Source of the DNA: JAVVHH01 sp965276815
GTDB lineage: Bacteria > Pseudomonadota > Alphaproteobacteria > Acetobacterales > Acetobacteraceae
Assembly: GCA_965276815.1 (NCBI GenBank)
Contig: CBDIBE010000006.1
Span: 293,743 to 357,742, forward strand
DNA length: 64,000 nt
Reading direction: 5' to 3'
The position numbers and the translations under genes are program-made. The notes under the pieces were generated by a model, which saw nothing but the letters and a program-made list of their open reading frames with translations, searched no databases and had not been told where the DNA came from. This document shows positions 43,957 through 52,751 of this stretch, in pieces (position 1 is the first letter of the stretch; the number at the start of each line of letters is the position of its first letter).

Positions 43957-44409
43957 CTAAACCCCCATTTCCAAGGTTTTCAGCACCGCCCGCCACGCCT
44001 CCGGCATCGGCGCCGGACGCCTCGTCGCCGCGGCCACGCACACATGCACCATGAACCCTTCCGCCGACGCGGTCTCCTCGTCCTCGCGGAACACGCCCAG
44101 GGCATACCGCACCGAGCGCCCGCCCAGCCGCTCCACCCGCAAGCCGGCCGTCACCCGGTCGGGAAACGCTACCTCCGAATGATACCGGCACCCGCTTTCC
44201 GCCACGACCATGAAGTGGTCGCTCGCCCGCCAGGTCAGGATGCCGCGTCCCACCAGGAATTCGCACACCGCCGTGTCGAACAGGCTGTAGTAATGCGCGT
44301 TGTTGACGTGCCCGAACACGTCATTGTCCATCCAGCGCAGGCTGATGGGCAGGAACCGGCAATACGCGCTGCGCAACCCCGGGCCGGGCCGCTTCGGGAC
44401 ATCGTTCAT
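43957..44409 (-). CDS. Hotdog-fold acyl-CoA thioesterase
   Basis: 150 residues, 4-hydroxybenzoyl-CoA thioesterase-like: RWMDNDVFGHVNNAHYYSLFDTA carries the catalytic Asp and HVNN motif, then GRGILTW and CRYHSEVAFPDRVTAGLRV. Hydrolyses acyl-CoA thioesters of unknown chain type. Forms an operon with the SDR downstream. Confidence 0.92.
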   Translation of the reverse strand: MNDVPKRPGPGLRSAYCRFLPISLRWMDNDVFGHVNNAHYYSLFDTAVCEFLVGRGILTWRASDHFMVVAESGCRYHSEVAFPDRVTAGLRVERLGGRSVRYALGVFREDEETASAEGFMVHVCVAAATRRPAPMPEAWRAVLKTLEMGV

Positions 44410-44459
44410 ACTGGGTGATCATGGACACAAGCCATGCCGCACGCTAGACGCCCGACGCT

Positions 44460-44804
44460 ATGCGCCATCTCATTGCCGCCGCCTTCTCCCTGCTGCCGGG
44501 CATCGCCTCCGCCCACGCCATCCTGATCGACAGCCAGCCCGCTGCCGGCGCTTCGATCCACCCTGGCCAGACCCAGATCGTCATCCGCTACAATAGCCGG
44601 ATCGACCACGCGCGCTCGCGCCTCACCCTGGTGGGCTCCAACGCCGAGATGGTCCTGCCCGAGGCGCCGGACAGCCCGGTGGACTCGCTCGCCACGCAAA
44701 AGGTGCTTCTCACCCCCGGCCGATACACGGTGCACTGGCAAGTGCTCGCCGCGGACGGCCACATCACGCGAGGAGACTTGCCCTTCACCGTATCAGGGCA
44801 CTAA
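44460..44804 (+). CDS. copC: CopC-domain copper-binding protein
   Basis: 114 residues. Signal peptide then mature start SAHAILIDSQPAAGASI with the N-terminal His copper ligand; C-terminal VHWQVLAADGHITRGDLPFTV carries the conserved DGH. Periplasmic copper carrier of the CopC family; no CopD follows. Its stop codon TAA lies within the flanking CTAA of the palindromic repeat copy B. Confidence 0.9.
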   Translation: MRHLIAAAFSLLPGIASAHAILIDSQPAAGASIHPGQTQIVIRYNSRIDHARSRLTLVGSNAEMVLPEAPDSPVDSLATQKVLLTPGRYTVHWQVLAADGHITRGDLPFTVSGH

Positions 44805-44903
44805 ACCTTTATCGGCCTGACTGTGGTCGGGCCGAAGGTCTGGCTTTATTTGAGACAGCGATTCACGTCCTGACCGATTCCGGTCAGGACGATCGCGGTC
44901 TAA
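44801..44903 (-). repeat. Double-hairpin mobile repeat, copy B (MITE-like)
   Basis: Inverted copy of the element at 39628-39733, differing by a 3-bp deletion in one arm of hairpin 2 and few substitutions. It is flanked by CTAA direct repeats (44801-44804 and 44900-44903), different from copy A's CTAG, as expected of independent insertions with target duplication. Confidence 0.88.
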
Positions 44904-44998
44904 TGCTGCGCCTCATCGACCTATTCGGCTATCTCAGCATCGGTCTGCACAAGCTGACGTTGACGCCATCCTGCTGAACTACCGCGAGGCCTGACCCG

Positions 44999-45418
44999 GT
45001 GCGCTGCCCTACCCTCCTCATCGCCGCCCTCGTCCCCGCCGTCTCCGGCTGCGCCGAGCTCTCCAGCAACACGCAAGGCCCGCTGCAGCCGCAATCGGTG
45101 TCCGGCCCCTGCCAGGTCAAGCCGTTTTTCCTGCTCGCCTACACCGCCGAGCCCACGCAGCTCACCATCCGCGCCACCGGCCAAACCTGCACCCTGACCC
45201 TCATCAACCCAGACCTGCAGGTCTTCCCCAGCGCCAGCATCGTCAGCCAGTTTCCCCAGCACGGTACCGCCGCCACGGGCCTTGCCAATGGCGGCCGCTC
45301 GCCCGTCATCTCCTACACGCCGCAACCCGGCTACACCGGCCCCGACCGCTTCACCGTGACCATCGAGCCCAACGACCACGCCGTCGCCCTCGCCGTGACC
45401 GTCACTCCGCCCCAATAG
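44999..45418 (+). CDS. Hypothetical lipoprotein
   Basis: 139 residues from a GTG start. Lipobox VSGC (AALVPAVSGCAELSS) predicts lipid anchoring at the Cys. The mature part has an all-beta character with SYTPQPGYTGPDRFTVTI, typical of Ig/cadherin-like folds in secreted proteins. No named family recognised. Confidence 0.72.
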   Translation: MRCPTLLIAALVPAVSGCAELSSNTQGPLQPQSVSGPCQVKPFFLLAYTAEPTQLTIRATGQTCTLTLINPDLQVFPSASIVSQFPQHGTAATGLANGGRSPVISYTPQPGYTGPDRFTVTIEPNDHAVALAVTVTPPQ

Positions 45419-45549
45419 GACAGCGTGCCGCGAGGGCTTGCGGCGGATAACCTTTTGACCTCATCCCACTCGGGCACAGTGCTGTATAGCAATCTGTCTA
45501 CACGCTGCTTACGGAGACGCAGTAAACACCGGCCTCCGGATACGCACAC

Positions 45550-48237
45550 TCACAGCATCGACTGCACTTTGGCCGCCAGCACCTTCATCGCGAACGGCTT
45601 GGTGAGGATCTGCATGCCAGGGGCCAGCATCCCGTTGCCGAACATGGCGTTCTCCGCGTAGCCGGTCATGAACAGCGCCTTCAGGCCCGGACGGTCGGCC
45701 CGTGCTGCGTCGGCGAGTTGCCGCCCGTTGATGCCGCCGGGCAGCCCGACATCCGTCACCAGCAGGTCCACCGCAGTGCCGGCTTGCAGGATCGCCAGCG
45801 CTTCCCGTCCGTTCCCCGCCTCCATGACCCGATAGCCGAGACTTTTCAGGAAATCGCTGACGAGCACGCGCACCACGGGCTCGTCGTCCACGATCAGGAT
45901 GGTCCCCCCGCGATCGCTCCGCGCCACTGGCGGCGGCGCCACAGTCTCATCCACGTCCTCGCCGGCATAACGCGGCAAATACAGCCGAACGGTCGTCCCT
46001 CTTCCCACTTCGCTATAGACCCGCGCATAGCCGTTCGACTGCTTGGCGAAGCCATAGACCATCGACAAGCCCAGCCCGGTCCCCTGCCCGAGCGGTTTGG
46101 TGGTGAAGAACGGCTCGAACACGCGGGCGACCACCTCGGGCGCCATGCCGGCGCCGGTGTCGGTGACCGATATCGCCACATACTGGCCGGCCGCCACATC
46201 GAGATGCCGGCTGGCATATGCGTCGTCCAGCCGCGCATTGACCGCCTCGATCGTCAGCTTGCCGCCACCCGGCATGGCGTCACGCGCATTGATCGCCAGG
46301 TTGAGCAGCGCGTTCTCCAGCTGGTTGGCGTCGCACAGCGTGCGCCACAGCCCGCCCGCAATCACCGTTTCCACCTGGATCGACGGCCCGACGGTGCGGC
46401 GGATCAGCTCCTCGAGCGAGACCGCGAGCCGGTTAACATCGAGCGGTTTGGGGTCGAGCGCTTGCCGCCGCGAGAAGGCCAGCAGCCTATGGGTCAGAGC
46501 CGCCGCGCGATTGGCCGAACTCAAGGCGGTGCTGACATAGCGCCCCAGATCGTTCACGCGCCCCTCCGCCACCCGCGTGCCGAGCAGCTCCAGGCTGCCG
46601 ATAATGCCAGCCAGCAGGTTATTGAAATCGTGCGCGATGCCTCCGGTCAATTGGCCGACCGCCTCCATCTTTTGGCTCTGCCGCAATTGCTCGTTGAGGT
46701 CTGCGATCAGCCGCAGCGTCCGCACGATCACATCCGTGATCGCATGCCGCAGCTCCTCCGCCAGCTCCAGCTCCCAGACTTGCCACGGTAGCGCCGCGCC
46801 GTTCCGCACCTCCACCCAGCGCTCGAACGACTCGCGCGGCAGGATCGCGGCGGCGTCCTCGTCCTTGTGCGGGTTGCCGCCCCAACTCACCTGCTCCGGC
46901 TCCTCCGGCCGAAACCAGACCAGCATGTCGGACCGGTCGGCGCCGAGGAACACGGCCAGCACGCCGCTCGCCTCCGCGGCATGCTCCGCCCAGGCCGGAA
47001 ACTCGCGGGGCAGGCTGTTGCTGCTGAACAGCGAACCCCCGCCCTCTCGCTGCCGCAGCCAATCCCGCAACCCGGTGACCGATGGCTTGGGCGGGGTCCG
47101 GCCGAGCAAGGTGACGTTGCCCTCATACAGCACCGCGGCGCCGGTGGCGCTGAACAGCTCGGCAATCGTCACTTCGCACGTGGCGAGCGCGGTCACGAGC
47201 TGCTCGGCTTGCGCAAGCTGGCTCAGCAGCTTCGCCAGGATCGCCCTGTCCTTGCGCCTGGCCTGCTCGGCGCCCGCGTGTTCGCTCGGGCCGATCCGCA
47301 GCGCGAACGCGTCCGCCAGCGCCGCCGCCGCCGCCCGCTGGCCGCTGCTCGGATGATGCGCGGCCCGGTGATGACACACGATCAGGCCCCAGAGCCGTCC
47401 TTGATGCAGCAAGGACAGCGACATGGACCCGTTCACCCCCATGTTGCGGTGATATTGCAAATGGATCGGCGAAAGGCTCCGCAGCCGGGCGAACGACAAA
47501 TCGATGATGCCAGCCGCCGGCCAGCCGGAATCGGCGGGGATCGGCTCGACGGCCACCGGCACCGCATCCCGGTCCGGCACCCACCGGATCGGGCTGCGCT
47601 GATAGAGGGCGCGGGCCTGCGCGGGAATGTCGGAAGCCGGGAAATGCAGGCCGTCGAGCGACTGCCGCCAGTCTGCGACCTTGTCCTCGGCGATCGCCTG
47701 CCCATTCCACTCGTCGTCGAAGCGGTAGACGATCACGCGCTCGTAGCCGGTCAGCAGCCGGATGCCGCGCGTGACGACCCTCGCCAGATCCGGCATTTCG
47801 CCCCGGCTGGCGCGCAAATCGGCCATGACCTCCTGCAGGCGCCGGGTCGCGGTCAGCGCCAGCGCCTCGTCCTTGGGACAGAACCGCTCGAGTTCGACGA
47901 TGACGAGACCCGCATGCGCGTGCGCTGCAACGTCCAAAGCCACGCCGCCCAAATGCTGCGTGGATTGCCAGGGCGCCTCGCCCCGGAGCGCCCCATCGGC
48001 CAAACGCTGGCGCAACGGCGCGGCAAACGGCAATCCAAGCAAGGCATCGACCGACCGCCCCAGGAGACCGTTGCCGAACGCCGATGCCGGCAGGAACTTA
48101 TCGATGTTGCGGCTTGCCGCCACGATCGTCAGGTCGCGTGACGGATCCAGGGCGAGCAATCCGCCATGCGGCTGTACGGCACCGGGCCGGTGGATCGGCT
48201 CCTGGGCGCAGGCGGCGTCGGCCCGGGCCGCGCGCAA
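45550..48237 (-). CDS. bphP: Bacteriophytochrome hybrid histidine kinase
   Basis: 895 residues. PAS-2 domain with the biliverdin-attachment Cys at about residue 10 (ACAQEPIHRPGAVQPHGG), GAF with FPASDIPAQARALY and NMGVNGSMSLSLL...LWGLIVCHH, PHY domain with tongue motif PRESFERWVE, HisKA with His in GGIAHDFNNLL (near residue 535), an ATPase domain, and a C-terminal receiver with Asp in LLVTDVGLPG (near 827). Senses red/far-red light and phosphorylates its own receiver. Starts with TTG; no ATG or GTG lies between the upstream in-frame stop and residue 1. No heme oxygenase gene is nearby. Confidence 0.93.
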   Translation of the reverse strand: MRAARADAACAQEPIHRPGAVQPHGGLLALDPSRDLTIVAASRNIDKFLPASAFGNGLLGRSVDALLGLPFAAPLRQRLADGALRGEAPWQSTQHLGGVALDVAAHAHAGLVIVELERFCPKDEALALTATRRLQEVMADLRASRGEMPDLARVVTRGIRLLTGYERVIVYRFDDEWNGQAIAEDKVADWRQSLDGLHFPASDIPAQARALYQRSPIRWVPDRDAVPVAVEPIPADSGWPAAGIIDLSFARLRSLSPIHLQYHRNMGVNGSMSLSLLHQGRLWGLIVCHHRAAHHPSSGQRAAAAALADAFALRIGPSEHAGAEQARRKDRAILAKLLSQLAQAEQLVTALATCEVTIAELFSATGAAVLYEGNVTLLGRTPPKPSVTGLRDWLRQREGGGSLFSSNSLPREFPAWAEHAAEASGVLAVFLGADRSDMLVWFRPEEPEQVSWGGNPHKDEDAAAILPRESFERWVEVRNGAALPWQVWELELAEELRHAITDVIVRTLRLIADLNEQLRQSQKMEAVGQLTGGIAHDFNNLLAGIIGSLELLGTRVAEGRVNDLGRYVSTALSSANRAAALTHRLLAFSRRQALDPKPLDVNRLAVSLEELIRRTVGPSIQVETVIAGGLWRTLCDANQLENALLNLAINARDAMPGGGKLTIEAVNARLDDAYASRHLDVAAGQYVAISVTDTGAGMAPEVVARVFEPFFTTKPLGQGTGLGLSMVYGFAKQSNGYARVYSEVGRGTTVRLYLPRYAGEDVDETVAPPPVARSDRGGTILIVDDEPVVRVLVSDFLKSLGYRVMEAGNGREALAILQAGTAVDLLVTDVGLPGGINGRQLADAARADRPGLKALFMTGYAENAMFGNGMLAPGMQILTKPFAMKVLAAKVQSML

Positions 48238-48498
48238 ACGAACCGAAGGGTTGCCTGGCTGGTCTGACTCCTCGGTCGTCGCACCTCTCCCGCTTCAGAG
48301 CAGGTAATGATAGATTTACCGGCTGGGAGTTCATACCCCTTGCACAATGCGTGCACGTCTGATGTGGCAGCGCCCACGTCAGCGATCGCGTTGATCCGCG
48401 GCACATCGGTCGGCTCGGCATCCAAGCTCCTCGGCCACATGGACCGCCGGATCAAGTCAAATCAAGTCCGGGGGGTGACGATCCCGTAAAGAGGGCGC

Positions 48499-49152
48499 CT
48501 ACCAGGCCAGCTCGGCCCCGCCATAATCCACGAACACCGACCCCTTCTGCCCGCGCCGCTCCTCGATTACGTCGGCGATCCCGCGCACGCTGGTCGGCAC
48601 GTCGAGATCCGCCCCTTTCCCGCCCATATCCGTCTCCACCCAGCCCGGATGGAAGCTCAAAACCGGCCGATCCCCCAGCTTCGCCGCCACCGCCCGCGTC
48701 AGCGTGTTCAGCGCCGCCTTGCTCGCCCGGTACATCGCCTTGCTATCAGCCGAGGTCAGCGCGACGCTCCCCATCCGGCTGCTCATGAACGCCACCATCC
48801 CGTCCGGCGCCACCCGATCCAGCAGCGCCAGCGCCGCGCGCACCGGCGCGACGGCATTGGTCATGAACAAATGCCCAATCCCCGCCTCATCGATCGCATC
48901 GAACGCTGCCGGCTCCGAGATCCCCGCATTGACGAACAGCAGGTCCAACATCCCCAGCCCCGGCTTCAACGCCGCCACGCTCTGAGCATCGGTAATATCG
49001 GCAATCGCCACCTTGGCCCCGGTCGCTTCGAGCGCAGCGCGATCCGCCTCCCGCCGCACCGTCCCCGTGACCTGCCAGCCGCGCCCGACAAGCTCCCGCG
49101 CCAAGCCCAAGCCCAACCCGCGTGACGCGCCCAAAATAAGTGCTGCAGCCAT
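48499..49152 (-). CDS. SDR-family oxidoreductase
   Basis: 217 residues from the ATG at 49152. LILGASRGLGLGLARELVGRGWQVTGTVRR (nucleotide site), LLFVNAGIS, AFMSSRMGSV and YRASKAALNTLTRAV (Tyr-x3-Lys intact), then HPGWVETDMGG. Member of the short SDRs similar to C-factor/CsgA-type proteins; substrate unknown. The frame is open upstream but without homology. Confidence 0.9.
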   Translation of the reverse strand: MAAALILGASRGLGLGLARELVGRGWQVTGTVRREADRAALEATGAKVAIADITDAQSVAALKPGLGMLDLLFVNAGISEPAAFDAIDEAGIGHLFMTNAVAPVRAALALLDRVAPDGMVAFMSSRMGSVALTSADSKAMYRASKAALNTLTRAVAAKLGDRPVLSFHPGWVETDMGGKGADLDVPTSVRGIADVIEERRGQKGSVFVDYGGAELAW

Positions 49153-49404
49153 AAATCGGTTCTCCTTACGTTTGCGGATCCGGCTCCGCGCCCAGCAACG
49201 CGTCCAGCGTGACCATGCAAGTCTACGATGCGGGCAACGGCACCTGTCCATCAATCCGTCCGGGCATGACGGCGAGCGCGCGCCGATGGAGCTTCCCCAC
49301 GTCGATATGCTGCCGCATCGACGGAGTGCAGCCGTCGGCCGCGTTCCCACGGATACTCCGCGCCTCCGCGCGCCAATCTTGCCGCTGCGACCAGGCATAC
49401 ACCC

Positions 49405-50088
49405 TTAAGGCCCTCTCCCCTCGGGAGAGGGTTGGGCGAGGGCTCGTTCGCGCCGCCTCATGCGCCCCTCCCGCGCCATCTCCGCCTCCGCCTCGCTCAC
49501 CAGCCGTGCCTCGTTCCGCCGGATGAACACCCAGGACCAAACCACCACCCCAACCGCCACTACCCCGATCCCGAGACCCACCGGCCCCAGCAGATGCTTG
49601 ACCTGCTTGCCCAGCAGATAAGCCCCGAACCCATACCCGCAGGTCCAAACCACCCCGCCCAGCGCGTTCCACAACAGGAACCGCCGCCACTCCATCCCGA
49701 TCGCCCCCGCCAAAAGCGCCGCGAACGTCCGCAAGATCGCCGTGAACCGCCCGAAGAACACCACCTTCGGCCCGTGCCGCCGGAACAAATACCACCCCAG
49801 CACCTGCCGCTGCTCGGTCAGCCCGATCTTCGGCCCCCAGCGCCGCAATGCCGGCGTCCCGCCCCACTGCCCGATCAAATACCCCGCGTTGTCACCCATG
49901 ATGGCGCCGACCGCCGCCGCCAGCACCACCCACTCGATCCCCAGCCCCCCATGCGTCGCCGCAAACAGCGCCGAGGCGATCAACAGGCTCTCCCCCGGCA
50001 GCGGCAACCCCATGCTCTCAAGGAAGATCACCGCTGCAATCACGCCGTACCCGTAATGATGGACCAGATGGGCCAGTTCCTCACCCAC
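49405..50088 (-). CDS. DedA-family membrane protein
   Basis: 227 residues from a GTG start at 50088 with AGGAGA upstream. DedA (VTT domain) signature: FLESMGLPLPGESLLIASALFA, GAIMGDNAGYLIGQWGG, VFFGRFTAILRTFAALLAGAIGMEWRRFLLWNALGGVVW. Involved in phospholipid/undecaprenyl-phosphate flipping and envelope homeostasis. The last dozen residues (ALAQPSPEGRGP) are encoded by the REP-like repeat at 49409-49444. Overlaps the queC stop by 8 bp. Confidence 0.93.
   Translation of the reverse strand: MGEELAHLVHHYGYGVIAAVIFLESMGLPLPGESLLIASALFAATHGGLGIEWVVLAAAVGAIMGDNAGYLIGQWGGTPALRRWGPKIGLTEQRQVLGWYLFRRHGPKVVFFGRFTAILRTFAALLAGAIGMEWRRFLLWNALGGVVWTCGYGFGAYLLGKQVKHLLGPVGLGIGVVAVGVVVWSWVFIRRNEARLVSEAEAEMAREGRMRRRERALAQPSPEGRGP
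49409..49444. repeat. REP-like hairpin repeat, copy 2 (codes the DedA C-terminus)
   Basis: CCCTCTCCCCTCGGGAGAGG followed by GTTGGGCGAGGG: a near-perfect hairpin CCCTCTCCC/GGGAGAGGG, matching copy 1 at 43109. Confidence 0.78.
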
Positions 50089-50782
50089 CGAGGCTCTCCT
50101 GGTATCGCGCAAACCCGGCTGCCCGCAGCTCGCAAGCCGGGCACTCCCCGCAGCCGAACCCCCAAGCGTGGAAATGCGTCCGATCACCCCGGTAGCAGCT
50201 ATGCGTCAATTCCACCGTGATCCCCAGAACCCCCAGCCGCTCCGCCATCGCCCAAGTCGCCGCCTTATCGAGCCACATCAACGGCGTTTCCAGCACGAAC
50301 CTCCGTTCAAGCCCCAGGTTGAGGGCGAGTTGCATCGCCTTGACCGTATCGTCCCGGCAATCTGGGTATCCGCTGAAATCCGTCTCGCACATCCCGCCCA
50401 CGATCCGCCGCAGCCCCCGCCGGTAGGCGAGCGCCGCCGCATACGTCAGAAACAACAAGTTCCGCCCCGGCACGAACGTCGTCGGCAGCCCCTCCTGGCC
50501 CATCCCGATCGCCACATCTGCGGTCAGCGCCGTCTCCCCCAGCGCCGCCAGCGACCCCCCGAGATCGAGCACGCAATCGTCCCCCAGCCGCGCGCCCCAA
50601 TCCCGCATCCCGCTCAGCGCCGCCCTGATCGGCCCCCGGCACTCCAGCTCCACCGCATGAAGCTGCCCATACGCAAACCCCACCGTCTCGACCCGGCGGT
50701 ACCGCTCCAGCGCCCAAGCCAGACACGCCGTGCTGTCCTGCCCGCCGCTGAACAGCACCAATGCGCCGTCCTCCATCGTCAT
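50081..50782 (-). CDS. queC: 7-cyano-7-deazaguanine synthase QueC
   Basis: 233 residues. Converts 7-carboxy-7-deazaguanine to preQ0 using ATP and ammonia in the queuosine pathway. PP-loop LFSGGQDSTACLAW, substrate region VPGRNLLFLTYAAALA, CETDFSGYPDCR, and zinc site SCYRG...GCGECPACELR. The start may be 50776. Other queuosine genes are not in the window. Confidence 0.96.
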   Translation of the reverse strand: MTMEDGALVLFSGGQDSTACLAWALERYRRVETVGFAYGQLHAVELECRGPIRAALSGMRDWGARLGDDCVLDLGGSLAALGETALTADVAIGMGQEGLPTTFVPGRNLLFLTYAAALAYRRGLRRIVGGMCETDFSGYPDCRDDTVKAMQLALNLGLERRFVLETPLMWLDKAATWAMAERLGVLGITVELTHSCYRGDRTHFHAWGFGCGECPACELRAAGFARYQESLGG

Positions 50783-50811
50783 CCGCCTTGCCCCGCCCTA
50801 TCTCCTGCACC

Positions 50812-51618
50812 ATGGACCTTGACTTTACCGAAGACGAGATCGGCCGCTATTCCCGCCACATCCTCCTTGCCGAGGTCGGCGGCATCGGCCAAGCCAAGCT
50901 GCGCGCCGCCCGCGTGCTCATCATCGGCGCCGGCGGCCTCGGCAGCCCCGCCCTCCTTTACCTGGCCGCCGCCGGCATCGGCACGATCGGCGTCATCGAC
51001 GACGACCACGTCGAGCTCAGCAACCTGCAGCGCCAGATCGCCCACACCACCGACCGTATCGGCGCCCCCAAAGCCAGCTCCGCCGCCGCCGCCGCGCGCG
51101 CCATCAACCCCTCCGTCACTATCGAGCCGCACGAAACTCGCCTCACCGCCGCCAACGCGCTCGACCTGCTCGCGAGCTACGACCTCGTCTGCGACGGCAG
51201 CGACAATTTCCCCACCCGCTTCCTGGTCGCCGATTCCTGCGCCCTCGCCCGCCGCACCCTCGTCTCCGCCGCCGTGCTCCGCTTCGACGGCCAGCTCTCC
51301 GTCTTCAAGCCGCACCAGGGCTCCCCCTGCTATCGCTGCCTGCATCCGGCCCCGCCGCCGCCGGGTCTCGTCCCCTCCTGCAGCGAGGCCGGCATCCTGG
51401 GCGCGGTCACCGGCGTCATGGGCACAATGCAAGCCACCGAGGCGCTGAAAGAGATCCTCGGCATCGGCGACACCCTCGCCGGCCGCCTGCTGATCTGGGA
51501 CGCGCTCTCCGCCCGCATGCGCACCATCAAGCTCCCCCGCGACCCCGCCTGCCCGCTCTGCGGCGACCGCCCCACGATCACCGACCTCTCCGCCCACGAG
51601 CCGCCGCTTGCCGCCTGA
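50812..51618 (+). CDS. moeB: MoeB/ThiF-family adenylyltransferase
   Basis: 268 residues. Activates the C-terminus of a sulfur-carrier protein (MoaD/ThiS) by adenylation. GRYSRHILLAEVGGIGQAKL, nucleotide site VLIIGAGGLGSPALLYLAAAG, DDDHVELSNLQRQIAH, catalytic region CDGSDNFPTRFLV; zinc cysteines SPCYRC and PACPLC. No C-terminal rhodanese domain, so MoeB-like rather than MoeZ. The DsrE-like gene overlaps its end, suggesting a shared sulfur-transfer function. Confidence 0.94.
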   Translation: MDLDFTEDEIGRYSRHILLAEVGGIGQAKLRAARVLIIGAGGLGSPALLYLAAAGIGTIGVIDDDHVELSNLQRQIAHTTDRIGAPKASSAAAAARAINPSVTIEPHETRLTAANALDLLASYDLVCDGSDNFPTRFLVADSCALARRTLVSAAVLRFDGQLSVFKPHQGSPCYRCLHPAPPPPGLVPSCSEAGILGAVTGVMGTMQATEALKEILGIGDTLAGRLLIWDALSARMRTIKLPRDPACPLCGDRPTITDLSAHEPPLAA

Positions 51619-51988
51619 ACCGCTCGGCATCCTCTTGATCTCAGGCACGCATGAGCGCGCCCACTACGCCTTCGTCCTCGCCGCCGGCGCCGCCGCCATC
51701 GGTCGCCCCGTGACCCTCTTCGCCACCAACGCCGGCTGCCGCGCCCTGCTCCGCGACTGGTCTAGCCTCGCGGGCGCCGCCAGCGACGCCGACATCCGCG
51801 CTACCGGCGTCGCCGGTCTCGACGAGCTCCGCGAAGCCGCACTCGAACTCGGCGTAAAGCTGCTCGCCTGCGACGCCGGCCTGCGCATAGAGCGGCTCGA
51901 CGCCGCCCATCTGCTCGAGTCCGCAGAGGTTGCCGGCGTCCCCAGCTTTCTCGCCGCGGCGTCCGGTGGCCAGATCATAACGCTCTGA
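51608..51988 (+). CDS. DsrE-family (sulfur-relay-like) protein
   Basis: 126 residues from a TTG start that overlaps the moeB stop by 11 bp. DsrE/F-like fold: GILLISGTHERAHYAFVLAAGAAAIGRPVTLFATNAGCRALL, with Cys residues at NAGCRAL and LLACDAGLR; the latter corresponds to the usual persulfide-carrying Cys. Probably a sulfur-transfer partner for the MoeB-like enzyme (inference from overlap). Confidence 0.8.
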   Translation: MPPEPLGILLISGTHERAHYAFVLAAGAAAIGRPVTLFATNAGCRALLRDWSSLAGAASDADIRATGVAGLDELREAALELGVKLLACDAGLRIERLDAAHLLESAEVAGVPSFLAAASGGQIITL

Positions 51989-52025
51989 GCTTGACCCGCA
52001 GCATGGCTTTCCGCAGGGATGCGCC

Positions 52026-52751
52026 ATGCGAATTGCTACCGTCCTCATCGCGCTGCTGACCCTGCCGGGCCTCGCCCAGGCCCAGCCCGCCACACCGCCA
52101 AGATCCACCCACGCCAAACCCGCGCCCCATCCCGCCGAGCACCCCACACCCCATCCGCACCCGCCGCACCACCCCCCGCCGCCTCACGCCACCCCAACCG
52201 TCCCGCCCAAGCCCGGCCCGGCCGCCCACCGACCCCCGCACCCCGCGGCGGCGCGCCCGCCCGCGCCCGCTCCGGCGCCGCCGCCCGCCCCCGAACCCGC
52301 ACCGCCGGCCGAGCCGAAAAAAGGCGGCGTCACCAACCTTCCGCTTCCCCGCTTCGTTTCCCTACGCTCCGACGAGGTCAACTTCCGCAGCGGCCCCGGC
52401 GTCCGCTACCCGATCGAATGGGTCTACAAACGCCGTGACCTCCCCGTGGAGATCGAGCGCGAATTCGAGGTCTGGCGCCTCGTCGAGGACTCCGACGGCG
52501 TCAAAGGCTGGGTCCATCAAGCCACCCTCGCCCCGCGCCGCACCGCCGTCGTGACCGGCGGCGAACAGATCCTGCGCGCCTCCGCCGACGACAACGCCGC
52601 CCCCGTCGCCAAGCTCAAGCCCGGCGTCATCTTGCGCCTGCGCAGCTGCGACGCCGGATCGGACTGGTGCCAGGCGCAGATTGGCGACTATCGTGGCTGG
52701 ATTAAGCGCAACCAGATCTGGGGCACATTCCCAGGGGAGGCGGTCCAGTGA
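52026..52751 (+). CDS. Exported SH3-domain protein with proline/histidine-rich linker
   Basis: 241 residues. Signal peptide (MRIATVLIALLTLPGLAQAQ), a low-complexity Pro/His/Ala linker (residues about 20-95), then two bacterial SH3-like units: SLRSDEVNFRSGPGVRYPIEWVYKRRDLPVEIEREFEVWRLV and a second ending IGDYRGWIKRNQIWGTFPGE. Family members bind cell wall. The last four bases (GTGA) overlap the start of the nitrile-hydratase-type cluster. Confidence 0.85.
   Translation: MRIATVLIALLTLPGLAQAQPATPPRSTHAKPAPHPAEHPTPHPHPPHHPPPPHATPTVPPKPGPAAHRPPHPAAARPPAPAPAPPPAPEPAPPAEPKKGGVTNLPLPRFVSLRSDEVNFRSGPGVRYPIEWVYKRRDLPVEIEREFEVWRLVEDSDGVKGWVHQATLAPRRTAVVTGGEQILRASADDNAAPVAKLKPGVILRLRSCDAGSDWCQAQIGDYRGWIKRNQIWGTFPGEAVQ

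Noticed and set aside
52084..52320. Pro/His-rich stretch as a tandem DNA repeat or CRISPR-like array
   Set aside because: It is the low-complexity linker of an exported SH3 protein; no regular repeat unit with spacers.
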